From contig NZ_JAEUAK010000001.1 in the NCBI RefSeq assembly GCF_019511345.1, positions 62,001-126,000 on the forward strand: a stretch of 64,000 nt of DNA, given 5' to 3'. Position numbers and translations under genes: made by a program. The notes under the pieces were generated by a model. The model was not told the DNA's origin and ran no database searches. It saw only the letters and a list, made by a program, of their open reading frames with translations. Below, in pieces: positions 27,164 to 35,527 of this stretch. The stretch comes from Rhizobium mesosinicum. Its GTDB lineage: Bacteria > Pseudomonadota > Alphaproteobacteria > Rhizobiales > Rhizobiaceae. Positions within the stretch are counted from its first letter, which is position 1; each line of letters begins with the position of its first letter.

Positions 27164-28527
27164 GCAATTACCGCCGCATTGCCGTTCTCGATATCGGCAA
27201 GACAAACGCCAAGGTCGTCATTCTCGACAGCACGACGGGGGCCGAAATCGCCGTCCGCAAGCAGCCGAATACGGTCATCCGTGACGGCCTCTATCCCCAT
27301 TACGATATCGAAGCGCTCTGGAGCTTCGCGCTTGTTTCGCTGAAAGCCTTTGCCAGCGAGCCGGGTCTCGATGCGATCTCGATCACCACGCACGGCGCGG
27401 CCGCGGCCCTGCTCGACGCGGACGGCAAGCTGGTGATGCCCGTCATTGACTATGAGCATGAATACCCACAGGAGATCCGCGACGCCTATGATGCGTTGCG
27501 GCCGGCCTTTGACGAGACCTTCTCGCCGCGCCTGTCGATGGGATTAAACATCGGCGCGCAGCTCCACTATCAGCAGACCGTGTTCCCTGCAGAATTCGCC
27601 AAGGTCGCAACCATCCTCACCTATGCTCAATATTGGTCGGCGCGCCTGACCGGTGTTCTAGCGAACGAGGCAACCTCGCTCGGCTGTCATACGGACCTCT
27701 GGAATCCCAGGACCAGCGCTTACTCCTCGCTGGTCGACACACTTGCCTTTCGTGACAGGATGGCGCCGATCCATTCGGCCTTCGACGTGCTTGGTCCGGT
27801 CCTGCCTGACATTGCCAAGGAAATCGGTCTCTCTGTGCCCGTCTATTGCGGCATCCATGATTCGAACGCATCGCTCTTGCCGCATCTCGTCGGCCGTGAG
27901 GCACCCTTTGCGGTCGTCTCGACCGGCACCTGGGTCATCAATTTCGGCGTCGGCGGCGATCTCGACCATCTGGATGCGAAACGCGATGCACTTGCCAATG
28001 TCGATGCCTATGGCCGCGCCGTGCCGTCTTCCCGCTTCATGGGCGGCCGCGAATTCGAAATCCTGTCGGCCGAGATCGGCAAGGTCGGCGATGCAGAGGC
28101 AAAAGCTGCTATCGCGGATGTCGTAGAAAAGGGCATCATGCTGCTGCCGAACGTGGCACCCGGCTCCGGGCCCTTTCCGGGCAAGGTCAGCCGCTGGATC
28201 AACGTGGAAGATGCGAGCCGCGACGAACGATATACCGCTGCCTGCCTCTATCTGGCGCTGATGACGGAAGCCTGCCTCAGCCTGATCGGTGCAAAAGGCC
28301 CAATCATCGTCGAGGGCCCTTTCGCATTGAACGAAACCTATCTGTCGCTGATTGCGGCAATCACCGGCCGCGATACGATGGCGCTGCCGGGCTCGACCGG
28401 CACCAGCCATGGGGCCGCCCTTCTTGCCGGCATCAAGCCGGTATCCGGCGTGGAAAAGCACTTGTCGCCCCAGGCAATTCCAGGTCTTCCCGCCTACCGG
28501 GATCGCTGGTACGCCGCGATGGAATAA
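27160..28527 (+). CDS. rhaK: Rhamnulokinase, FGGY family
   Basis: This 455-residue FGGY-family sugar kinase has the N-terminal phosphate motif [15 protein letters not shown] and later [12 protein letters not shown]. It phosphorylates the rhamnose-derived ketose and, in R. leguminosarum, is also required for transport through the RhaSTPQ importer, an unusual coupling of kinase and ABC system. It is the last gene of the rha operon and overlaps rhaU by four bases. The following gene (28606) is broken. Confidence 0.93.
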   Translation: MSNYRRIAVLDIGKTNAKVVILDSTTGAEIAVRKQPNTVIRDGLYPHYDIEALWSFALVSLKAFASEPGLDAISITTHGAAAALLDADGKLVMPVIDYEHEYPQEIRDAYDALRPAFDETFSPRLSMGLNIGAQLHYQQTVFPAEFAKVATILTYAQYWSARLTGVLANEATSLGCHTDLWNPRTSAYSSLVDTLAFRDRMAPIHSAFDVLGPVLPDIAKEIGLSVPVYCGIHDSNASLLPHLVGREAPFAVVSTGTWVINFGVGGDLDHLDAKRDALANVDAYGRAVPSSRFMGGREFEILSAEIGKVGDAEAKAAIADVVEKGIMLLPNVAPGSGPFPGKVSRWINVEDASRDERYTAACLYLALMTEACLSLIGAKGPIIVEGPFALNETYLSLIAAITGRDTMALPGSTGTSHGAALLAGIKPVSGVEKHLSPQAIPGLPAYRDRWYAAME

Positions 28528-28605
28528 CAGTCTTTCCAAGAGCGCCCTTGTCCGTGCCGGCTGCGCCGCTAGTGTGGCGCCTGTCGATTTGATGGAGGAG
28601 ACAGC

Positions 28606-29361
28606 ATGACTGAATCGTTCGACCCGCGCGCACTGGCCGCCAAGCTCCACGGCCTGCGCTAGGCAGGCAAACAGGAGCCGACAGGCGCCTTTTCGCTGCC
28701 GGCCGATCTTTATCAGGCGATGAATGCGCAGAATTTCCTAAAGGCTGAGGAAGGGATCGCGAGCAACGCCTGGAAGGTCACGACCTCGCCCGAAGGTCGG
28801 CCGGTCACCGCACCCCTCCATCCCTATGCCGAAGCCATCTCCGGCGCCGCCATTGCCTGGTATCCGGGCTTGAAATTCGAAACCGAAATTGCCGTTCGCC
28901 TCGGCCGCGATCTGCCGTATCGCAAGGGCGCGCCTTACAGCCGTGCCGAAATTCTGGACGCGATTGCCACCACCTATCTCGGCGCCGAGTTGCTGGTCAG
29001 CGCGGTCAAGGAAAGCGGTGCTGTCTCCTTCCTCCTCTTCCTCGCTGATCGCCTCGGCAATAGCGGCTACGTGCTCGGCCCCACCATTTCGAAGAGCTCC
29101 ATCGATACCGCTGCAAGCACGCCGCTGAAGGTCACGCAAGGCAAGAGGACGATCTATGACGGCCTTGCCAAACATCCGAAAGGCGATGTCTTGACCTGGC
29201 TGGTCGACTACGCCAACGATCCGCTGCGCCCGGAAGATTCGCTCAATTCGGGAGCGCTTGTCACGACCGGCACGCTCAGCGGTGCCGTCGAACTCACCGA
29301 ACCAGGCGAGATCGACATCCGCTTCGGCGGCAGTGCAAGATTGACCTTATCCGTCGTCTGA
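28606..29361 (+). pseudogene. 2-keto-4-pentenoate hydratase/FAH-family gene interrupted by an amber codon
   Basis: A strong GGAGGAG site leads into ATG 28606 and 18 codons (MTESFDPRALAAKLHGLR). A TAG then stops the frame at 28660-28662, after which the same frame runs open to 29361. The downstream 213 residues from ATG 28720 (PLHPYAEAISGAAI, FETEIAVRLGRDL, YLGAELLVSA) match the hydratase/fumarylacetoacetate hydrolase-like family. One base change from CAG (Gln) to TAG would explain the break. No in-frame ATG, GTG or TTG lies between the stop and 28720, and that ATG has no good ribosome site. It is probably a recent pseudogene, though reinitiation is possible. Confidence 0.8.
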
Positions 29362-29419
29362 TACCGGCATTTTTGCCCACCTTAACTCGGTGATTGTCAT
29401 ACTGCTTTGCCTCCTGTAT

Positions 29420-29433
29420 TAAACTTGAGTTTA
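29420..29433. promoter_or_regulatory. Palindrome upstream of AraC regulator
   Basis: TAAACT-TG-AGTTTA is a perfect 6-bp inverted repeat 45 bases before the regulator start. Its right half (TTGAGTT) recurs upstream of the TonB receptor gene at 30454. It is a candidate site for autoregulation by the AraC protein. Confidence 0.4.
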
Positions 29434-29477
29434 TAACGAAGGTTTATTCCGGCCATCGGCTGGAGGCGGAAGTGGAG

Positions 29478-30362
29478 ATGACGTTTCAACCGCGCATGCA
29501 GAACAAGATTCACGGCTTTTCCGTCACGAAGGGCGTCAATCGCCGAGTTTGGAACGGCATCGTGGCCGATGTCTGGGATGTGGACTGCGCTCCCCATTCC
29601 GGCGGCTATTACGTATCGCGCGACCCGCGGCTTTTCATTCTCCTCGAAAAGCGCGGGCCAGGTAGCTCGCGGGTGAAGCTCTCGCCGCGTGCCCATGGCG
29701 CAGTGCAGGATACCGAAAAGCGGCCGATCTCGTACGTGCCGGCTGATATGGAAATCTGGGCCGATCTAGTGGATGTGCATTCGCTACGCCATCTCGACAT
29801 CCATTTCGATGTCGAGACCATCAGCCGAAGGCTCGGTGATGATCTCGATCCACAGCGCCTCGCCAATGCCCAGCTCTTGTTTTCCGACGAGCGCCTGCTT
29901 TCACTTGCTGAGCTGATTGCCGCCGAGTGCGTCAATCCGCAGCCGCTGCATGATCTCTACGGCGACGGCCTGTCGCTCTCCCTCATCATCGATATGCTGA
30001 AATTGACCAAGGTGCAGCCGCGCAAGCGCAGCAAGCTCGCAGCCTGGCAATTGCGCCGCGCCATCGACTTCATCGAGGAGAATTGCCTGCGCAATATCCG
30101 CCTCGAGGAATTGGCGGCGGTCACCGGCCTATCGCAATCGCATTTCAGCCACGCCTTCAAGGCCTCGACCGGCGTGGCGCCGCATCAGTATCAGACCAAT
30201 GTCCGTCTCGAGCGGGCAAAATATCTGCTCGTACGTAGCGAATATCCCCTGACGACCATCGCTGTCGAAACGGGCTTTGCCGACCAGGCCCATTTCACCC
30301 GTGTCTTCCGCAAGAATCTGGGAACCACGCCGGCGAACTGGAAAAAGGCACAGATTGCGTAA
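29478..30362 (+). CDS. AraC-family regulator of siderophore uptake
   Basis: This protein of about 294 residues has a C-terminal double helix-turn-helix of the AraC/XylS type (about 190-290: IRLEELAAVTGLSQSHFSHAFK and TTIAVETGFADQAHFTRVFRK, ending GTTPANWKK). The N-terminal half is the sensor domain. The chosen ATG 29478 follows AGTGGAG, but in-frame alternatives exist upstream to 29394. Its place 160 bases before a TonB-dependent receptor and siderophore genes suggests that it activates them when the ferric siderophore is present, as known for several AraC regulators of iron uptake. Confidence 0.88.
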   Translation: MTFQPRMQNKIHGFSVTKGVNRRVWNGIVADVWDVDCAPHSGGYYVSRDPRLFILLEKRGPGSSRVKLSPRAHGAVQDTEKRPISYVPADMEIWADLVDVHSLRHLDIHFDVETISRRLGDDLDPQRLANAQLLFSDERLLSLAELIAAECVNPQPLHDLYGDGLSLSLIIDMLKLTKVQPRKRSKLAAWQLRRAIDFIEENCLRNIRLEELAAVTGLSQSHFSHAFKASTGVAPHQYQTNVRLERAKYLLVRSEYPLTTIAVETGFADQAHFTRVFRKNLGTTPANWKKAQIA

Positions 30363-30450
30363 GTGCAACAGGTCTGAGCTTTTGCGCGCAGCGCGGAAAA
30401 TTGCCCAAGAACGTTCAATTTCCACCCGATCGCGACAATCCGGTAAATTA

Positions 30451-30470
30451 AAATTGAGTTAAACACTCGA
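30451..30470. promoter_or_regulatory. Candidate iron-regulator or AraC site before the TonB receptor gene
   Basis: TGA-N9-TCG at 30455-30469 is one base from the RirA iron box TGA-N9-TCA of rhizobia, and the arms TTGAGT and ACTCGA form an imperfect palindrome. The AAATTGAGTTAA stretch also resembles the palindrome at 29420. Either RirA or the AraC protein could bind. The sequence alone does not decide. Confidence 0.4.
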
Positions 30471-30524
30471 CTTATTCAAAGCCATACCGTGGCAGGAAAA
30501 GCCGCGGCACGAGTGGGGTATTCT

Positions 30525-32666
30525 ATGCGATCGCAGACCGAGGGGGTCATCTTCAGGGCATATCTACTGGCAGGAACGGCCGTCGCCGGCATCATGGCGG
30601 CGTCCTCCGCTCTTGCTCAGGACACCAGCCCGACACAACTGGCGCCGATCGTCATCCAGGGCGGCGATGACAGCGCCACCGGTCCGGTCCAAGGCTATGT
30701 CGCGAAAAATTCGTCTGCCGGCTCCAAGAGCGATACGCCAATCAAAGAGATCCCGCAGTCGGTCTCCGTCATCGGCAAGCAGGAAATGAATGATCACGGC
30801 ATCACCAGTAAAGTCGATGAAGCTCTGCTTTACACGCCCGGTGTGACGACCCAGCCCTTCGGAAACGATCCCGATACGGACTGGTTCTATATCCGCGGCT
30901 TCAATGCCACGCAGACCGGCGTCTTCTTGGACAACCTGAACCTCTTCAGCTACGGCTTCGGCGGCTTCCAGATCGACCCGTTTATGCTGGAGCGCGTCGA
31001 AGTTCTGAAAGGCCCGGCCTCGGTTCTTTACGGCGGCGCCAATCCGGGCGGCATCATCAACCTCGTGCGCAAGCGCCCGCTCGATGAACCGCTCTACTAT
31101 ACCGATATCGGCATAAACAGTAACGGCAACGCCTTCACCGGTTTCGACATTTCCGACAAGGTCGGCTCCAGCGAGACGATGACCTACCGCCTCACCGGCA
31201 AAGTTGCCGGCGGTGACAATTACTCTGACTTCTCCCATGATTTCCGCGGCTTCATCATGCCGCAGCTGAAGATCGCACCTGACGATGCGACGAACCTCAC
31301 CGTCTGGGGTTATCTCGCGGGCCTCGATCAGGTCCATACCGGCAACGGCTTCTTCCCCTACGAGGGCACGGTCGTGGACGCGCCCTTCGGCAAAATCCCG
31401 CGCGACGCCTTCTACGGCGAGCCTGATATCGACGACGGCAGCTATGTCCAGAAGATGGTCGGCTACGAATTCGAGCATGAATTCGACAGCGGCGTGAAAT
31501 TCACCTCAAACTTCCGGTATGGCCGCCTGGACAAGCATGAGCAGGGTCCCTACCTCAACGGTTATGTAGGCGGCGATCTAGCCCGTATCGGTTTCGAAGG
31601 CCGGTCCGGCGTCGATTCCGTTGGCATCGACAACCGCGTAGAGGGCGAGGCCGAGTTTGGCGGCGCAACACATAACCTGCTCGCCGGTGTCGACTACAAA
31701 TATTACCGCCTCGACAATTGGCAGGCCTGCTGCGGCTCCAACCCCATCAGCGCGACCGATCCGGTCTACGGCACTCCGCAGGGAGCCAATTTCGTCTATG
31801 CCGATGGCATCGTGACCATGAAGCAGATCGGCATTTACGCTCAGGACCAGATCCATTTCGGCGACGGCTGGCTTCTGACACTGAATGGCCGCTATGACCA
31901 TGTCGATATCGACTCCGATGCCGCGATCGGCACGAGCTACAGCTTCGACGACGGCGCGGCCAGCGGCCGCGCCGGTCTCGCCTATGAGTTCGACAATGGC
32001 CTGATCCCTTATGTCAGCGTCGCAAGTTTCTTCAACCCATTGATCGGCACCGGCATTTCCGGGCCTCTCAAGCCCGAAGAAGGCTATCAGATCGAAGGCG
32101 GTGTCAAATATGAACCGACTTTCTTCGATGGCGTGATTACGGCCTCCGTGTTCCAGATCGACAAGCGCAACAATGCCGTAACCAATCCGATCACCTTCGA
32201 ACAGAGCCAGCTCGGCAAGGTGCGTTCGCGCGGCTTCGAACTCGAAAGCAAGGCCAATATCACTGACAACTGGAAGGTCACCGCCGGTCTCGACTATACC
32301 GACATGGAGGTGCTGGAAAACGAAGCCAACCCGCTTCTCATCGGCAAATCGCCCTACATTACCCCGAGGGTCAAGGCTTCTCTCTGGATCGATTACCTTG
32401 TTACGACGGGTACGCTCGAAGGCCTAAGCCTTGGCGCCGGCGTTCGGCATCAGGGCTGGTCATGGGCAGACGAAGCCAACACGGAAAAGGTCCCGGCAGC
32501 AACCGTGTTCGACGCGGCTATCCGCTACGAGAAGGAAAATTGGGCCGCATCGCTCAACGTCGCCAATTTCTTCGACAAAGAATATGTGTCGAGCTGCCAA
32601 GGCCTGACGGTCTGCGGTTACGGCGATGCACGCACGGTCACTTTCAAGCTCAGCAAGAAATGGTAA
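30525..32666 (+). CDS. TonB-dependent siderophore receptor
   Basis: This 713-residue outer-membrane receptor of the FhuA/FpvA class has a signal peptide to about residue 32 (cleavage near SALAQ), a TonB box APIVIQ at 40-45, a plug domain (KEIPQSVSVIGKQEM; RVEVLKGPASVLYGGANPGGIINLV) and a 22-strand barrel ending in the terminal aromatic residue (KLSKKW). It imports a ferric hydroxamate- or catechol-type siderophore with TonB energy. The ATG 30525 is used because GTGGGG precedes it, and a GTG at 30489 adds 12 residues. It is followed by a siderophore ABC ATPase and a reductase gene. Confidence 0.92.
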   Translation: MRSQTEGVIFRAYLLAGTAVAGIMAASSALAQDTSPTQLAPIVIQGGDDSATGPVQGYVAKNSSAGSKSDTPIKEIPQSVSVIGKQEMNDHGITSKVDEALLYTPGVTTQPFGNDPDTDWFYIRGFNATQTGVFLDNLNLFSYGFGGFQIDPFMLERVEVLKGPASVLYGGANPGGIINLVRKRPLDEPLYYTDIGINSNGNAFTGFDISDKVGSSETMTYRLTGKVAGGDNYSDFSHDFRGFIMPQLKIAPDDATNLTVWGYLAGLDQVHTGNGFFPYEGTVVDAPFGKIPRDAFYGEPDIDDGSYVQKMVGYEFEHEFDSGVKFTSNFRYGRLDKHEQGPYLNGYVGGDLARIGFEGRSGVDSVGIDNRVEGEAEFGGATHNLLAGVDYKYYRLDNWQACCGSNPISATDPVYGTPQGANFVYADGIVTMKQIGIYAQDQIHFGDGWLLTLNGRYDHVDIDSDAAIGTSYSFDDGAASGRAGLAYEFDNGLIPYVSVASFFNPLIGTGISGPLKPEEGYQIEGGVKYEPTFFDGVITASVFQIDKRNNAVTNPITFEQSQLGKVRSRGFELESKANITDNWKVTAGLDYTDMEVLENEANPLLIGKSPYITPRVKASLWIDYLVTTGTLEGLSLGAGVRHQGWSWADEANTEKVPAATVFDAAIRYEKENWAASLNVANFFDKEYVSSCQGLTVCGYGDARTVTFKLSKKW

Positions 32667-32752
32667 GTTGACAAACAAAGTTTAGTTTTTGAGGAACCTG
32701 CTATAAAGGGAGGGCTTCTCCCGAACCTTTGCAGCGAAACCGGAGTTTCCTT

Positions 32753-33532
32753 GTGTCCACGCCCTTCCTGAGCCTTTCCGGAATAGACTATGCCATCGGC
32801 ACCAGACCCATACTCAACGGCATCGATCTGACGCTCGAGGCTGGCCGCATCTATGGCCTTGTCGGCCCGAACGGTTCCGGCAAGAGCACACTTCTGAAGA
32901 TCATCGCCCGGCAGGTCGCCCCAAGGAACGGCATGATCTCCTTCGACGGCAAGGCCGCCGCCGACTGGAGCAGCCGCGCCTTCGCCCGCCATGTCGCGTA
33001 CATGCCGCAGTTCACGCCGGCAACTGACGGCATGACCGTGCTCGAACTCGTGGCGCTCGGCCGCTTTCCCTGGCACGGCACACTCGGCCGTTTCAGCGCC
33101 ACGGACCGCCAGATGGTCGAGGACGCAATCATCCGTACCGAACTCGAGGATTTTGCCGACCGTCTCGTCGCCAGCATGTCCGGTGGCGAGCGCCAGCGCG
33201 CCTGGATCGCGATGATGCTTGCGCAGAATGCCCGTTGCCTGCTGCTCGACGAACCCACGTCGGCGCTGGACCTCGCCCATCAGGCAAGCGTTCTTTCGTT
33301 GGTGCAGGAACTCAGCCACGAACGTGGGCTCACAGTCATCATCGTGCTCCACGACATCAATCTCGCGGCCCGCTATTGCGATGCGATCATCGCCCTCAAC
33401 CACGGCAAGATCACCGCAGAGGGAACGCCGGCCGAGATCATGCAGGCCGACAAGCTGCAGTCGATCTTCGGTATCGGCATGGGCGTCTTCCCGCATCCGG
33501 TTCGCAACGAGCCGGTCAGCTATCTGTTGTAG
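32753..33532 (+). CDS. Iron-siderophore ABC transporter ATP-binding protein (FhuC/FepC type)
   Basis: This 259-residue ATPase has Walker A GPNGSGKST, signature MSGGERQRAWIAMMLAQ, Walker B CLLLDEPTSALD and the switch His in VLHDINLAARYCD, all typical of ferric siderophore importers. The start is GTG 32753 with CGGAG 7 bases upstream. No binding protein or permease genes are beside it, so it must serve membrane components encoded elsewhere or lost. It sits between the TonB receptor and the ferric-siderophore reductase. Confidence 0.9.
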   Translation: MSTPFLSLSGIDYAIGTRPILNGIDLTLEAGRIYGLVGPNGSGKSTLLKIIARQVAPRNGMISFDGKAAADWSSRAFARHVAYMPQFTPATDGMTVLELVALGRFPWHGTLGRFSATDRQMVEDAIIRTELEDFADRLVASMSGGERQRAWIAMMLAQNARCLLLDEPTSALDLAHQASVLSLVQELSHERGLTVIIVLHDINLAARYCDAIIALNHGKITAEGTPAEIMQADKLQSIFGIGMGVFPHPVRNEPVSYLL

Positions 33533-33579
33533 CCCATGGCATTGTTCTCCCGAGCACTTTGGCAAAAGGACATCAAACA

Positions 33580-34629
33580 ATGCTAGCTGAGCCTTTTATC
33601 GCATCCGGCGTCGCAATCGCCGTCGATCCCGCCAGAATGCTCGACGCGCTTTGCTCGCATTTTGCCGAACACAGCACCGTCAAGCGCGAAGGCGATCTGG
33701 TGACGCTGGAGATGATTACCGGCAGGGCCGATATCCGCCACGAAGGCCGCAAGCTCGCAATCCAGCTTTCCTGCAGGAGCGCGCGGGCGCTTCAGAATGT
33801 CCGCTCGGTGCTTGCCGAGCATCTTTTCCAGTTCGCCGGCGAAGAGAGATTGAAACTAACCTGGTCGGACGCGCCGAAAGCCGACCAGCTGCCGGATTTG
33901 CGTGAAATCCGGGTGGTCAGTGCTCGCAACATCAGCCCGCATATGCGCCGCGTGACCGTGGCCTGCGACGATGCCAGGCATTTCGCTCACGGCGGGTTGC
34001 ACTTCCGTCTGCTCATTCCGCCGAAGGGTCGCACGCCCGTCTGGCCGAAACTGCGCGCGGACGGCCGCATAGAATGGGCGAAGGACGAGGATGCGCTGAC
34101 CGTGCGCATCTACACGTTCCGCAGCATCGATCTTGAGCGCGGGGAGATCGATATCGACTTTGTGCTGCATGAGGGCGAAAACATGCCGGGCGCCGAATGG
34201 GCGATGAATGCGAAGCCCGGCGATATCGCCGGCGCACTCGGCCCCGGCGGAGGCGGCGTGCCGGAAGCCACGTCAATGATCCTCGCAGGAGACGAGACGG
34301 CCTTGCCCGCCATCTCGCGTATCGCCGCCGAAGTTCCCACTGGAACGCAGCTACGGATTTTCCTGGAAGTCGATGGTCCATCGGAAGAGCTTGCGATGCC
34401 ATCTGCCGGTAGGGTCGACCTCATCTGGATGCATCGTCATGGCGCGCCCGCCGGCACGATGGGTCTCGTCGAGAGCGCCGTCAGAAACGCGCTGGCCGAC
34501 GCCGATGCCGACACTTTCGTCTGGGCCGGCTGCGAACGATCCGAAGCAAAACGCATCCGCGATTTCCTCAAGACCGAGCGCGGCCATGACCGCCATAGGA
34601 TGAGCATCGGCGCTTACTGGGAGCGATAA
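33580..34629 (+). CDS. Siderophore-interacting protein with N-terminal DUF2218 domain
   Basis: This 349-residue protein has a DUF2218-like domain at about 1-95 (VKREGDLVTLEMITGRADIRHEG) and a ViuB/SIP flavin reductase at about 105-349. The reductase part carries the FAD motif VRIYTFRSIDL, HEGENMPGAEWA and GPGGGG, and the C-terminal NAD(P)H part FVWAGCERSEAKRIRDF. Such proteins release iron from ferric siderophores by reduction in the cytoplasm. An AAAGGA site precedes ATG 33580. It likely forms an operon with the ATPase gene (47-base gap). Confidence 0.88.
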   Translation: MLAEPFIASGVAIAVDPARMLDALCSHFAEHSTVKREGDLVTLEMITGRADIRHEGRKLAIQLSCRSARALQNVRSVLAEHLFQFAGEERLKLTWSDAPKADQLPDLREIRVVSARNISPHMRRVTVACDDARHFAHGGLHFRLLIPPKGRTPVWPKLRADGRIEWAKDEDALTVRIYTFRSIDLERGEIDIDFVLHEGENMPGAEWAMNAKPGDIAGALGPGGGGVPEATSMILAGDETALPAISRIAAEVPTGTQLRIFLEVDGPSEELAMPSAGRVDLIWMHRHGAPAGTMGLVESAVRNALADADADTFVWAGCERSEAKRIRDFLKTERGHDRHRMSIGAYWER

Positions 34630-34636
34630 ATCCGCC

Positions 34637-35518
34637 TCACGTCTTTTCGCGGAACAGCTCGATGATGGCAGAGAAATCCCTGCCGCCATTGCCGAGCTTC
34701 TCGAAGAGTGCGTAAAGCTGTGCGGCTTCCGCGCCAAGCGGCGTCGACGCGCCGCTCGCAAGTGCTGCCTCCTGCGAGAGCCTGAGATCCTTGAGCATCA
34801 GTGCAGCCGCAAAGCCCGGCTTGTAGTCGTTATTGGCAGGCGAGGTCGGCACCGGTCCCGGCACCGGGCAATAGGTATTGATCGACCAGCACTGGCCGGA
34901 TGAGGTGGAGGCGACATCGAAGAGCGCTTCATGCGAAAGGCCGAGCTTTTCGGCAAGCACAAAGGCTTCGCACACGCCGACCATGGAAATGCCGAGGATC
35001 ATGTTGTTGCAGATCTTCGCCGCCTGTCCGGCACCGGCCTCGCCACAATGGACGATCTTCTTGCCCATGGCCTCGAGGATCGGCGCCGCCTTGGCGAAAG
35101 CCTCTTCGGAGCCGCCAGCCATGAAGGTCAGCGTGCCGGCGCTCGCTCCGCCGGTACCGCCGGAAACCGGTGCATCGAGCGACAGGCAGCTTGCGGCCTT
35201 GGCCATCTCATGCGCCTTGCGGCTGCTTTCGACATCGATCGTCGAGCAATCGATGACGAGGGTCGCCGGGGCGGCCGATTGCAGGATATCGGTCCAGGCC
35301 GTCAGTACATGTTTTCCCTGCGGCAGCATGGTGATGACGATCTCGGCCTTCTTGACCGCCTGGCTCGCATGACTTGCCGGTTTCACGCCGCTTGCCTCCG
35401 CCACCTTTAAGAGGGGTGCCGCCAGATCGAAACCCAGAACCTCATGGCCAGCCTTGACGAGATTGGCGGCCATTGGGCCGCCCATATTGCCGAGGCCGAT
35501 GAATGCGATCCTTGCCAT
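34637..35518 (-). CDS. 3-hydroxyisobutyrate dehydrogenase-family oxidoreductase
   Basis: This 293-residue beta-hydroxyacid dehydrogenase has the Rossmann motif GLGNMGGPMAANL (8-20), the substrate motif APVSGGTGGASAGTLTFM (116-133) and the catalytic Lys168 in GAGQAAKICNNM. It may oxidise 3-hydroxyisobutyrate (valine breakdown) or reduce a tartronate semialdehyde-like compound. The sequence resembles MmsB but does not settle the substrate. It is the last gene of a minus-strand unit, ten bases after the GMC oxidoreductase, and ends head-on with the siderophore reductase gene. Confidence 0.85.
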   Translation of the reverse strand: MARIAFIGLGNMGGPMAANLVKAGHEVLGFDLAAPLLKVAEASGVKPASHASQAVKKAEIVITMLPQGKHVLTAWTDILQSAAPATLVIDCSTIDVESSRKAHEMAKAASCLSLDAPVSGGTGGASAGTLTFMAGGSEEAFAKAAPILEAMGKKIVHCGEAGAGQAAKICNNMILGISMVGVCEAFVLAEKLGLSHEALFDVASTSSGQCWSINTYCPVPGPVPTSPANNDYKPGFAAALMLKDLRLSQEAALASGASTPLGAEAAQLYALFEKLGNGGRDFSAIIELFREKT

Positions 35519-35527
35519 GGCCGTCTC

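Noticed and set aside
27658..28650. 330-codon minus-strand frame opposite rhaK
   Set aside because: Antisense of an intact FGGY kinase, without any motif or ribosome site.
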